43,457 nt of DNA from the NCBI GenBank assembly GCA_004557125.1, contig SFET01000027.1:1-43457 (forward strand), written 5' to 3'. Within the stretch, counting starts at the first letter, position 1. Every line of letters starts with the position of its first letter. Of this stretch, positions 16,285 through 23,903 are shown in pieces. The position numbers were made by a program, and so were the translations under genes. Origin of the DNA: Clostridiales bacterium (GTDB lineage Bacteria; Bacillota; Clostridia; Christensenellales; Aristaeellaceae). The notes beneath the pieces were generated by a model, which ran no database searches, was not told where the DNA came from, and worked only from the letters and a program-made list of their open reading frames with translations.

Positions 16285-16333
16285 ACAAAGCTGCGCGGTC
16301 GAATGACTTTTTTTCAACATTGCGCCGCTTCGT

Positions 16334-16362
16334 TTGACGCTGCGGAATGGAATATGTATAAT
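16334..16362 (+). promoter_or_regulatory. Promoter of the small membrane protein gene
   Basis: TTGACG (16334-16339), 17 bases, TATAAT (16357-16362), close to consensus. Confidence 0.85.
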
Positions 16363-16420
16363 AAGGATAGAGAAATGGGCAGACGCAGGACGGTTTGCCG
16401 GGAAAGGAGCGCATGAGACG

Positions 16421-16708
16421 ATGGGACGCGCCGAGAACAAGAGCAAATACAGAAAGGTTTCCGTGTGGAACTGGATGGGTACGCTGATTCTGTGCAGCAT
16501 CCCGGGCGTCAATCTCATCGCCCTGATCCTGTTCATCATCTTCGCCAAGGCCCAGAGCAAGCGCAGCTTCGCCATCGCAATGCTGGTGCTGGAGCTGCTC
16601 TGCGCGGCGCTGATCATTGCGGCCTTCCTGGTCTTTCCGGATCAGCTGGCCCAGTTTGCCGCCGATCTTCGGGGCGGCGACGCTGTGCTGGTGATGCCTC
16701 AGGGCTGA
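16421..16708 (+). CDS. Small two-helix membrane protein
   Basis: A 95-residue protein with a basic N-terminus (MGRAENKSKYRKVSVWNW), two membrane segments (about residues 18-39, MGTLILCSIPGVNLIALILF, and 48-70, FAIAMLVLELLCAALIIAAF) and a short tail. The ATG at 16421 follows AAAGGAGC by 11 bases; a nearby out-of-frame ATG lies at 16413. Its strong dedicated promoter argues that it is real. The hairpin topology with KAQSKR between helices is like many unassigned small Clostridia membrane proteins; no function can be given. Confidence 0.75.
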   Translation: MGRAENKSKYRKVSVWNWMGTLILCSIPGVNLIALILFIIFAKAQSKRSFAIAMLVLELLCAALIIAAFLVFPDQLAQFAADLRGGDAVLVMPQG

Positions 16709-16779
16709 CGCCACATTGCGGCAATCGAAGGATCCACGGCGCCTCCTCCGGGCACGGCTGATCCTTCCTAGATACATGA

Positions 16780-16807
16780 AAGCGGCATGACGCAGGTCAT
16801 GCCGCTT
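16780..16807. terminator. Bidirectional terminator
   Basis: Perfect 12-bp arms AAGCGGCATGAC (16780-16791) and complement (16796-16807) around a 4-nt loop, with T-runs of three on each side; serves the genes ending at 16708 (+) and 16823 (-). Confidence 0.8.
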
Positions 16808-16822
16808 TGTGCGCTTGCGGGT

Positions 16823-17638
16823 TCAGTTCAGCAACACTTCCTCCCAGCCGGCGGCACGCAGCCGCAGCACGTGGTCGAAGCCGCAGGACCGGGCCAGCTC
16901 CACGCAGGTATCGTAGCCCGTCTCCAGCGTGGCGGCGGAGTGGGAGTCGCCGTTGATGAGGATCTCGCCGCCCAGCTCGCGGATGCGCCGCAGCAGAATC
17001 CGATTGGGATAGGGCGCGCTGCGGTAGCCCCGGCCCATGGCGCCGGTGTTCATCTCGATGGGCAGGCCCCGCCGCACCGCGCAGTCCACGGCCTCCAGCG
17101 CAGGGCCCAGGTAGCGGGGATCGGATTCGTCAAAGTAGCGGCTGCCCTCGTTGTACTTGCTCACCAGGTCGATGTGGCCGATGAAGGTCGCGTCGGAACT
17201 CGCGCAGACCTCGGCCTCCCGGCGGAAGTAGGCCCGGCAGTAGGCGTAGTAGTCGCCGCCGAAGTGCCTGCGCACCATCTCCTCCATGTGGGCGGCGGAG
17301 CGATCCACGCACACGTACTCGCCGTCGGCCAGAAAGCAGTGGGTGGAGTCGATCAGGTATTCGTATTGCGAGAAGTCCCGGGGATAGAGCGCGTCGCGCT
17401 CCGCGCCCAGCAGGATCTCGATCTGCCCGCGGTACTTCTCGCGCACCCTTTTCACCTCGTCGCGGTACAGCGCCTCCTTCTCCAGGGTGACGGGCACCGT
17501 CTCGTAGGGCGTCCAGCCGTGTATGGAGTAGCCCAGGGACACAAAGCCCAGATCGATGGCGGCGCGCGCCATCTCCTCCACGCTGTTCTTGCCGTCGCAG
17601 AAGGTGGTGTGGGTGTGCACGTTGGATCGTATCTTCAT
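16823..17638 (-). CDS. Histidinol-phosphatase-type PHP hydrolase
   Basis: A 271-residue PHP-family phosphoesterase of the HisJ/HisK type, which removes phosphate from L-histidinol phosphate in histidine synthesis. The trinuclear metal site is visible: HTHTTFCDG at residues 8-16, GYSIHGW near 37-42, E80 in LLGAERDA, DSTHCFL near 97-103, GHIDLV near 155, and GDSHSA near 230. No other his gene is here, so the natural substrate could be another phosphate ester. It is transcribed divergently from the SIR2 gene from a promoter 2 bases away from that of its neighbour. Confidence 0.85.
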   Translation of the reverse strand: MKIRSNVHTHTTFCDGKNSVEEMARAAIDLGFVSLGYSIHGWTPYETVPVTLEKEALYRDEVKRVREKYRGQIEILLGAERDALYPRDFSQYEYLIDSTHCFLADGEYVCVDRSAAHMEEMVRRHFGGDYYAYCRAYFRREAEVCASSDATFIGHIDLVSKYNEGSRYFDESDPRYLGPALEAVDCAVRRGLPIEMNTGAMGRGYRSAPYPNRILLRRIRELGGEILINGDSHSAATLETGYDTCVELARSCGFDHVLRLRAAGWEEVLLN

Positions 17639-17666
17639 GGAATTCCTCCGCAGCTTGATGCCTTCA

Positions 17667-17695
17667 TGATACGATCCCCGGCGGAGAAAGTCAAG
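17667..17695 (-). promoter_or_regulatory. Promoter of the PHP hydrolase gene
   Basis: Minus strand TTGACT (17690-17695), 17 bases, TATCAT (17667-17672). Confidence 0.8.
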
Positions 17696-17697
17696 CC

Positions 17698-17726
17698 TTG
17701 CATTTCCCTCCGGAGCGTGCCATAAT
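17698..17726 (+). promoter_or_regulatory. Promoter of the SIR2 gene
   Basis: TTGCAT (17698-17703), 17 bases, CATAAT (17721-17726) with TGC before the -10. The transcript would have a very short leader of about 15 bases. Confidence 0.75.
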
Positions 17727-17746
17727 GGTGCGGGGGAGGGATGGAC

Positions 17747-18466
17747 ATGCGTACGCTTCAGGAGATCGTGGACAGGGGCCGCAGGATCGTGTTCTTCGGG
17801 GGCGCGGGGGTTTCAACCGCCAGCGGCATCCCGGACTTTCGCGGCGAAAACGGGCTGTACAAGCAGAAGTACGGCGATCTGACCCCGGAGATGATGCTCA
17901 GTGCGTCCTTCTTCTACCTGCACCCCGACCGCTTCTTCGAATTCTACCGGGAGCACATGCTGCACCCGGAGGCCCGGCCCAACGCGGCGCACCGGGCGCT
18001 GGCACAGCTCGAGCGCATGGGCAAGCTGCGGGGCGTGGTGACCCAGAACATCGACGGCCTGCACCGCATGGCGGGCAACCGCCTGGTGTACGAGCTGCAC
18101 GGCAGCGTCCACGAGAACTACTGCATGGACTGCAACCGGCAGTACGACCTCGACTGGCTCATGCACACCGAGGGCGTGCCGAAATGCCCCCACTGCGGCG
18201 GCGTGGTGAAGCCCTACGTGGTGCTCTACGGCGAGGCCCCGGACAAGTACACCTGCATGGGCGCGTGCCGGGAGATCTCCAATTGCGACGTGCTGATCGT
18301 GGCCGGAACCAGCCTCGCGGTGGAGCCCGCCGCGTCGTTTCTCGACTACTTCCGCGGCCGGGAGCTGGTGGTGATCAACAATGAGGAGACAAAGGCCGAT
18401 GCGCGCGCCACGCTGACCCTGCGCGGCGATGTGAGCGAAATTCTGGGGGCGCTGCGGCTTTCCTGA
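17747..18466 (+). CDS. cobB: SIR2-family NAD-dependent protein deacylase
   Basis: A 239-residue sirtuin that removes acyl groups from lysines using NAD. Motifs in order: GGAGVSTASGIPDFRG near residues 18-33 (NAD loop), TQNIDGLH near 98-105, catalytic histidine H118 in YELHGSVHENY, and a zinc site of CMDC and CPHC (about 126-129 and 149-152), then GTSLAVEPAA near 188. The start at 17747 is favoured over ATG 17741 because GGGGGAGGG ends 6 bases before it and directly abuts the earlier ATG. The length is typical of bacterial CobB. It is monocistronic. Confidence 0.93.
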   Translation: MRTLQEIVDRGRRIVFFGGAGVSTASGIPDFRGENGLYKQKYGDLTPEMMLSASFFYLHPDRFFEFYREHMLHPEARPNAAHRALAQLERMGKLRGVVTQNIDGLHRMAGNRLVYELHGSVHENYCMDCNRQYDLDWLMHTEGVPKCPHCGGVVKPYVVLYGEAPDKYTCMGACREISNCDVLIVAGTSLAVEPAASFLDYFRGRELVVINNEETKADARATLTLRGDVSEILGALRLS

Positions 18467-18637
18467 GCTTGTTAAATCATATCTTAACGTTTCTGACACA
18501 ATTTCTTTCCATTTGTGCCCGCTCCAAATGTGGATAATATGTTACAATAGTGTTGTATCATATGGGGAAGTTTGACCTTAAATTGCAATAATTTTGTGCG
18601 AAAAATCGCCCGAAAATCCATACACGGAGGAAAAGCC

Positions 18638-20329
18638 ATGAGCAACGGAGCAAGGATGCGCATTGCGATCCTGCTGACGCTGGCGCTGCTGGCGGCGTTC
18701 CCCGCCTTCGCTGAGACTGTGGAGCCGCAAGGTGATTCCGTCGCAGCGGTGCTGGAGGAAGCGCCTGCGGTCGCGTCCGGAGCGGAGTCTGCGGCTCCAC
18801 CGGAGCGCGCAGACGCGCCGCCCGCACAGGAGCGCGGCAGTCAGGCGGATACAGCAGACGATGTGCGCGCAGAATATCACATCTACTATGGGGAGGACGC
18901 GGATGCGCTGGCCGAATACACCGGCGGCGGCTTCCCCGCGATCCGGAACGGCGACCTGCAGGCTGCCGCGCCGGAGCTGCCCGAATCCATTCAGGTGGAC
19001 GGCGTGGAGTATCTCCCCATCTGTGCGGAGTGGACGCCGGAGGAGGCGCAAATCTATTCCGCGGTGTATTTGCGGACCATCGAAACGGCGGCGTACCGGG
19101 TGCGCCACTGTTGGCTGGGGGATCCGGATGCGGCCATCTGCGAGGATGTGACCGGCACCGCCCCCGTGGGTTCGCGCCTGTACTACGACGCGCAGGACGA
19201 GGTGCGCGGCTACGCCTACGTCCGCAGCGAGAATGCGGAGCTGACCATCGACGCCGATCCCGGGCGGAATGTGATCGTACTCTATTACAGCCGACGGCTG
19301 GTGCTGGCCTCCCAGAGCGCGGAAAAGGTCTACGACGGAACGCCGCTGAACCAGAACGAGGTGCACCTCACCGGCGCGCTGAAGGACGGCGACGAGCTCG
19401 TGGTGCTGCTCTCCGGCAGCATCACCGCAGCCGGAACCGCGCCCAACCGCTTCGATACGGTGCGCATCACCCGCGACGGGCAGGATGTGACGTCCTCCGG
19501 CGAGTACGACATCGTCCTGGAGGAGGGCGCGCTGACCGTGCTGCCCGCCGGGCTGGAGATCACCGCGGCCTCGGCACGCAAGCGCAGCGACGGCACGCCG
19601 CTGACCTGCGACCGCTGGGCGCTGAGCGACGGCATGCTGGCGGAGGGCGAGAGCATCGCCTCCGTGCAGGTTCGCGGCGCGCAGACGGAGGTGGGCGAGA
19701 GCCCCAACGTGCCCTCGGGCGCGATCATCCTCGACGCGAGCGGTGCAGACGTGACCGCCAACTACGACATCCGCTACTGCGACGGCACGCTGAGCGTGAC
19801 GGATCTGCAGCCGCTGACCGTGATCGCCCGGAGCGCGGAGAAGATCTACGACGGCACGCCCCTCGAGGACGCCGGCTTCCGCTGCGAGGGCCTGATGGAC
19901 GGCGACGCCATCGAGGTCTGCGTGCGCGGCAGCATCACCGCCGCAGGCATTGCGGAAAACGAAATCGAGGGCGTGATGATCACCCGCGACGGCCGCGAGG
20001 TCACCGGCGAATACGAAATTGCGCTGCACAGCGGCGCGCTGCGGGTGCTGCCCCGGGAGATCGAAATCACCGCCGGCTCCGCCCGGAAGCGGTTCGACGG
20101 TGCGCCGCTGACCTGCGATGCGTGGGCGCTGAGCGCCGGTGCGCTGGCGCAGGGCGACGTGCTCGAATCCGTGCGCGTGACCGGCAGCCAAAGCGGGGTG
20201 GGCGAGAGCGAAAACCTGCCCGACGCCGCCGTGATCCGCAGCGCCGGCGGCACGGATGTGACCGACAGCTATGCGATCACCTACGTGTGCGGCACGCTCT
20301 GCGTCACCGACGGCGGCAGCGGGGACTGA
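18638..20329 (+). CDS. Secreted repeat protein with four MBG/YDG-like domains
   Basis: A 563-residue exported protein. The ATG at 18638 follows ACGGAGGAAA; the signal peptide covers residues 1-25 (RIAILLTLALLAAFPAFA). Residues about 75-215 form an unassigned domain with EYHIYYGEDADALAEY and ENAELTIDADPGRNVIVLYY, the latter like the end of MucBP-type adhesin repeats. Four repeats of about 85 residues follow, starting near 226, 310, 399 and 480, of alternating kinds: SAEKVYDGTPL/SAEKIYDGTPL and SARKRSDGTPLTCD/SARKRFDGAPLTCD. These match bacterial adhesin beta-sandwich modules. There is no C-terminal LPxTG/NPxTN signal, hydrophobic stretch or basic tail: the protein ends CVTDGGSGD, although a sortase gene follows by 52 bases. 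Confidence 0.78.
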   Translation: MSNGARMRIAILLTLALLAAFPAFAETVEPQGDSVAAVLEEAPAVASGAESAAPPERADAPPAQERGSQADTADDVRAEYHIYYGEDADALAEYTGGGFPAIRNGDLQAAAPELPESIQVDGVEYLPICAEWTPEEAQIYSAVYLRTIETAAYRVRHCWLGDPDAAICEDVTGTAPVGSRLYYDAQDEVRGYAYVRSENAELTIDADPGRNVIVLYYSRRLVLASQSAEKVYDGTPLNQNEVHLTGALKDGDELVVLLSGSITAAGTAPNRFDTVRITRDGQDVTSSGEYDIVLEEGALTVLPAGLEITAASARKRSDGTPLTCDRWALSDGMLAEGESIASVQVRGAQTEVGESPNVPSGAIILDASGADVTANYDIRYCDGTLSVTDLQPLTVIARSAEKIYDGTPLEDAGFRCEGLMDGDAIEVCVRGSITAAGIAENEIEGVMITRDGREVTGEYEIALHSGALRVLPREIEITAGSARKRFDGAPLTCDAWALSAGALAQGDVLESVRVTGSQSGVGESENLPDAAVIRSAGGTDVTDSYAITYVCGTLCVTDGGSGD

Positions 20330-20381
20330 AGCTCATTTCAACTCAATTCTTCGGCCTGCAGGCCGGTTTCCGGAGGTTTTC

Positions 20382-21182
20382 ATGATGCGAAACGCAACCC
20401 ATCTGCGCCGCTGTGCGGCGGCGCTGGTCCTGATCGTTGCCCTTGCGGCCGGCGCGCTTGCGGAACCGGCGGTCACCGTGCAGTCCGTTGTGATTGACAC
20501 GCCCATCCTCGTGGTGGACGCCACCGCCACGCCCGAAGCGCCGCAGCCGACCCTGCCGCCCATGCAGGAGTCCTTCAGCGCCCTCTACGCCGAAAATCCG
20601 GACGTGGTGGGCTGGCTGGAGATGGCGCCGAACATCGCGCTGCCGGTGGTGCAGCGGGACAACAGCTTCTATCTGGATCACGATTTCTATGGGAATTCCA
20701 GCGTCTCGGGCGCGCTGTTCCTGGACAGCCGCAACACCCTGTGGCCCGCAGATACCCACATGGCGATCTACGGCCACAACATGAAGAACGGCTCCATGTT
20801 CGGCTCCTTCAACAACTATCGCAAGCTGAGCTATCTGCAGAAGAATCCGCTGGTCACCTTCAACACGATCTATGCGGACGCCCGGTACGTGCCCTTCGCA
20901 CTGTTCGACGCCTCCATGACCAAGGAGGATCCGAACTACTTCCGCCTCGTGCAGTTCAACTTTGACGAGGAGCATCCCTTCGACGCCTTCCTGGAGGACG
21001 TGCGCAGCCGCTCGTTCTACAACATCCCCGTGGAGGTCGGAGAGGAGGATTCGCTGCTGAGCCTGGTTACCTGCAGCTACTCCATGGACAACGGCCGCTT
21101 CATCATCCTGTGCCGCAAGCTGCGCGAGGATGAGACTCCGGAGCAGATGGCGGAGCTGGTGCAGCAGGCCACCGAAAACTGA
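20382..21182 (+). CDS. srtB: Class B sortase
   Basis: A 266-residue transpeptidase that joins surface proteins to the cell wall or to each other. Catalytic residues in class B spacing: H132 in AIYGHNMKNGSMF, C231 in SLVTCSYSMD, and R239 in NGRFIILCRK. The N-terminus (RRCAAALVLIVALAAGALA, then EPA) could be a membrane anchor but looks like a cleavable signal peptide, unusual for a sortase. A Pro/Thr linker precedes the catalytic domain (DATATPEAPQPTLPP). GGAGG lies 5 or 8 bases before two adjacent ATGs (20382 and 20385), so the start is uncertain by one codon. It lies directly after the repeat protein and before a strong terminator, forming a two-gene unit. Confidence 0.9.
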   Translation: MMRNATHLRRCAAALVLIVALAAGALAEPAVTVQSVVIDTPILVVDATATPEAPQPTLPPMQESFSALYAENPDVVGWLEMAPNIALPVVQRDNSFYLDHDFYGNSSVSGALFLDSRNTLWPADTHMAIYGHNMKNGSMFGSFNNYRKLSYLQKNPLVTFNTIYADARYVPFALFDASMTKEDPNYFRLVQFNFDEEHPFDAFLEDVRSRSFYNIPVEVGEEDSLLSLVTCSYSMDNGRFIILCRKLREDETPEQMAELVQQATEN

Positions 21183-21201
21183 CGCGCCGCCGGAAGCGCA
21201 A

Positions 21202-21240
21202 AAGGAACCCGCGAATCCAGACAGGATTCGCGGGTTCCTT
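21202..21240. terminator. Strong bidirectional terminator
   Basis: A 17-bp perfect stem (arms 21202-21218 and 21224-21240) with a 5-nt loop, bounded by A and T runs; ends the sortase unit and the minus-strand DUF89 gene. Confidence 0.88.
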
Positions 21241-21268
21241 TCATGCAGGGATCGCGATGGACGCCGCG

Positions 21269-22183
21269 CTATCTCTTCTCCATGCACAGAATGCTGCCCC
21301 GGGGCGCGCCGGACAGATTCGCGACGACGTTGCACTTGGCGATCAGCAGAAACCAGATGTTCCCGCGGTCGCAGCAGTACAGGCCCTCGTAGTTGCCCAT
21401 GCCCTTGGCGATGATCACGTCCGCGGCGTAGAACTCCCGCTTGAAGGCCTCGCTGGTGCGGCAGAGCATGGTGGTGAGCAGGCTGTCGCCGTTGTCGATG
21501 ACCTCGGCCACCTCCTGCATGTCCACGGCGGCGGCGTCCTCACGGGTCACGTCGTTGACGGTGGCCGCGCCGCGCACGGCGTACTTGACCGCCACCTGGG
21601 GGTAGAGCGCGTGAACCGTCTCGATCAGCAGGCGGTCCAGCGCGATCTCGCCGCAGTTGTCGCCCAGCACCAGCAGCGAGCGGGCAGACTTCAGCGCCGC
21701 GTCCAGATCGTCGCAGTCGTCAAAGTACAGGCCCTCCCGATCCACGTCCTGCACCTTCTGCAGCGCCTTGTCCAGCGTGACCTCCGCGCCCAGCGCCGCA
21801 AGATCGATCAGGTTGCCGGCGATGGACGCGCGCACTGCGGCGCGCAGGGGATCGTCGCTCTGTGCGACGTGCGTGCGCAGCTGCGGCAGCAGGCGGTACA
21901 GCGCCCGGTCGAAGAACAGGCGGGTCTCGCGGTAGGGATCGGGGTCGCCCAGGCCCTCCGCCACCATGCGGTAGACCTGCTCGATCTGGATGCAGTTGTT
22001 GCGGTTGACGTCGCCCTCCGCTAGCAGCACGAGCGCCCGGTGCATCAGCTCCCGGCGCAGCGGCTCCGGCGTGCCCGCCACCTCGGTGGTGTTGATCACC
22101 TGATTGATCGCGCAGTGCAGGCAGTCCAGGTGCAGCAGATCCTGGGGCGCATGCAGGTTGTCCTTGGGCAGATGTGCGCTCAT
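21269..22183 (-). CDS. DUF89/ARMT1-like protein, probable metabolite damage-control phosphatase
   Basis: A 304-residue protein of the DUF89 family, metal-dependent phosphatases thought to clear harmful or surplus phosphometabolites. Family marks: an N-terminal CxxC in LHLDCLHCAINQ, the metal site LVLGDNCGEIALDRLLIE near residues 172-189, a later VIDNGDSLL, KGMGNYEGL, and FLLIAKCNVVA near the end. The start is the ATG at 22183 that overlaps the proC stop as ATGA; the longer upstream frame lies inside proC. It is the last gene of a kinase-proC-DUF89 operon. The substrate is unknown; one linked to proline or to the kinase product is possible. Confidence 0.85.
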   Translation of the reverse strand: MSAHLPKDNLHAPQDLLHLDCLHCAINQVINTTEVAGTPEPLRRELMHRALVLLAEGDVNRNNCIQIEQVYRMVAEGLGDPDPYRETRLFFDRALYRLLPQLRTHVAQSDDPLRAAVRASIAGNLIDLAALGAEVTLDKALQKVQDVDREGLYFDDCDDLDAALKSARSLLVLGDNCGEIALDRLLIETVHALYPQVAVKYAVRGAATVNDVTREDAAAVDMQEVAEVIDNGDSLLTTMLCRTSEAFKREFYAADVIIAKGMGNYEGLYCCDRGNIWFLLIAKCNVVANLSGAPRGSILCMEKR

Positions 22184-22968
22184 ACCTTCTTCTCCATCAC
22201 GGCCTGCACCGCGTCCAGCATCGCCGCACGCAGCCCGGCGCGCTCCAGCGCCTCCACGCCGCGAATGGTGGTGCCCGCCGGGGAGCACACGCCGTCCTTG
22301 ATCGCGCCCGGATGCATGCCGGTCTCGATCTGCATCCTGCCGGTGCCCGCAAGGGTCTGGCTGGCCAGCAGGTAGGCCGCGTCCCTCGGCAGGCCGTACT
22401 TCACGCCCGCGTCCGCCAGCGCCTCGATCACCAGCGCGCAGAACGCCGGGCCGCAGCCGGAGATCGCCCCGCCGATGCCCATCAGGTGGCTGGGCAGCTC
22501 CTTCACAACGCCCAGCGCGGCAAATATAGACAGGATCTGCGCGCGCTCGTCCGCCTCCAGCGAGTTCTTCTGCTCGAACAGTAGCACGCCCGCGCCCACC
22601 ATGGCCGGGGTGTTCGGCATGATGAACTGGATGCGGGTGCTTGCATCCAGCAGCGCAGACAGGCGGTCATAATCGTAGCCCAGCGCCACGGACAGCAGCG
22701 CCTTGCCCTTCAGCGCGTCCTTCAGCTCCGAGAGCACGCCCTCGATCACGTAGGGCTTGACGGCGATGAGCACCGTGTCCGCCTGCGCAACCGCCTCCAG
22801 CGCGCTGCGGCAGGCATGGATGCCCGTCTCATGGGCGTAGGCTTCCAATTTGTCCCAGTGGGGCGCATAGCCGTACACATTTTCCGCGGCGACCGCGCCA
22901 CTCTTGACAATTCCCGATGCGATGGCCCGGCCCATGTTGCCCAGGCCGATGAATGCCAGCTTCTTCAT
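22180..22968 (-). CDS. proC: Pyrroline-5-carboxylate reductase
   Basis: A 262-residue enzyme that reduces 1-pyrroline-5-carboxylate to proline with NAD(P)H. The Rossmann motif is FIGLGNMGRAIASGI at residues 5-19, followed by VLIAVKPYVI near 70 and the C-terminal P5CR signature around SPAGTTIRGVEALERAGLRA. The ATG at 22968 is chosen because GGAGG precedes it and the upstream gene's stop lies just before it (TGATATG). It is the middle gene of the kinase-proC-DUF89 operon. No proA or proB is nearby. Confidence 0.94.
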   Translation of the reverse strand: MKKLAFIGLGNMGRAIASGIVKSGAVAAENVYGYAPHWDKLEAYAHETGIHACRSALEAVAQADTVLIAVKPYVIEGVLSELKDALKGKALLSVALGYDYDRLSALLDASTRIQFIMPNTPAMVGAGVLLFEQKNSLEADERAQILSIFAALGVVKELPSHLMGIGGAISGCGPAFCALVIEALADAGVKYGLPRDAAYLLASQTLAGTGRMQIETGMHPGAIKDGVCSPAGTTIRGVEALERAGLRAAMLDAVQAVMEKKV

Positions 22969-22969
22969 A

Positions 22970-23704
22970 TCAAATTTCCTCCAGTGTTCCGTCTTTGGCA
23001 TATTGCAGATTCAGGTCGCCCCTGCGGGAGCAATCCATGCAGCGGGCGATGTTGGGCGCGTCGTTGTTGCGCACGAACTCCCGGGCCGTGGCCTCGTCGA
23101 AGCCGCCCTGCATCTTGCGCCGCACGATGCGTTCCAGCTGCCTTTCGTCCCCCGCGCGCAGAAAGACGGAATAGTCGCAATTGAGGGTGTTCCAGGGAGC
23201 TTCGTCCAGCAGCAGCCAGTTGCCCTCCAGCAGCAGAATCTGCTCCCGGATCTCCACCGCATTTTCCACAGGGTTGTGGATGCGCCGGTCGTACAGCGGC
23301 CAGCGCTGGTTCTGCTCATGCACGCGCGAAAGCAGGCCGCGCAGCTTCTCCACGTCGTAGGTCTCCGGCGCACCCTTGATCCTCGCCAGGGGGATGGTCG
23401 TGCCGTCCCGGACGATCGTGTGGCTGTCCAGATAGGCCTGCGGATAGTGGAAGCCGTCGATGCCCACGCTCTGCACCGGTGTGAGATCCGGCTCTGTGCG
23501 GGAGAGCCGCTCCAGATACAGGCACAGCGTGCTCTTGCCCGCGGCGGGCGGGGCCGCCAGAAAGGCCACGATGCGGCGGTTTTTCTCGCGCTGAAGCTCC
23601 GTCAGATGACGCAGCAGCGGCAGGAACACCCGCTCCCGGTCGCGGGAGTCGAATTCCGCTTCAATGGCCAGTCCGTTGACCTGAAAGATGAACTTCTCCT
23701 TCAT
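22970..23704 (-). CDS. P-loop nucleoside/sugar kinase-like protein
   Basis: A 244-residue cytoplasmic P-loop protein of the nucleoside/nucleotide kinase-like group (relatives include uridine kinase, pantothenate kinase and YggC). Walker A is AFLAAPPAAGKSTL near residues 47-60; SVGIDGFHYPQAYLD near 80-94 holds the catalytic-type aspartate; LLLEGNWLLLDEAPW near 137-151 is the second strand; RIVRRKMQGGFDEATA is the lid region. It leads an operon, with proC starting immediately at its stop. The phosphate acceptor cannot be predicted from sequence. Pairing with a damage-control phosphatase two genes on suggests that the two act on related phosphorylated compounds. Confidence 0.75.
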   Translation of the reverse strand: MKEKFIFQVNGLAIEAEFDSRDRERVFLPLLRHLTELQREKNRRIVAFLAAPPAAGKSTLCLYLERLSRTEPDLTPVQSVGIDGFHYPQAYLDSHTIVRDGTTIPLARIKGAPETYDVEKLRGLLSRVHEQNQRWPLYDRRIHNPVENAVEIREQILLLEGNWLLLDEAPWNTLNCDYSVFLRAGDERQLERIVRRKMQGGFDEATAREFVRNNDAPNIARCMDCSRRGDLNLQYAKDGTLEEI

Positions 23705-23903
23705 GAAAGCATCCCCCTCGTCCTATACCGGAATGGTATTTCGATTCGCGGGGATGAAAATCCTTCCAAAAACGAAAATTGCATCAATTTCCGGCAAATA
23801 TGCTCGAATCAACCGGAATATAACCCAATCGTGATGTAAAATCATTCGGAAAATGGTATCATACCTCCAATCCGAATCAAATTTCAGCAAAGGGGCGATT
23901 GTT

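Noticed and set aside
23705..23903. Purine riboswitch before guaB
   Set aside because: No conserved purine aptamer core or terminator is visible; only a short ATACC/GGTAT dyad at 23725-23739 on the kinase side.
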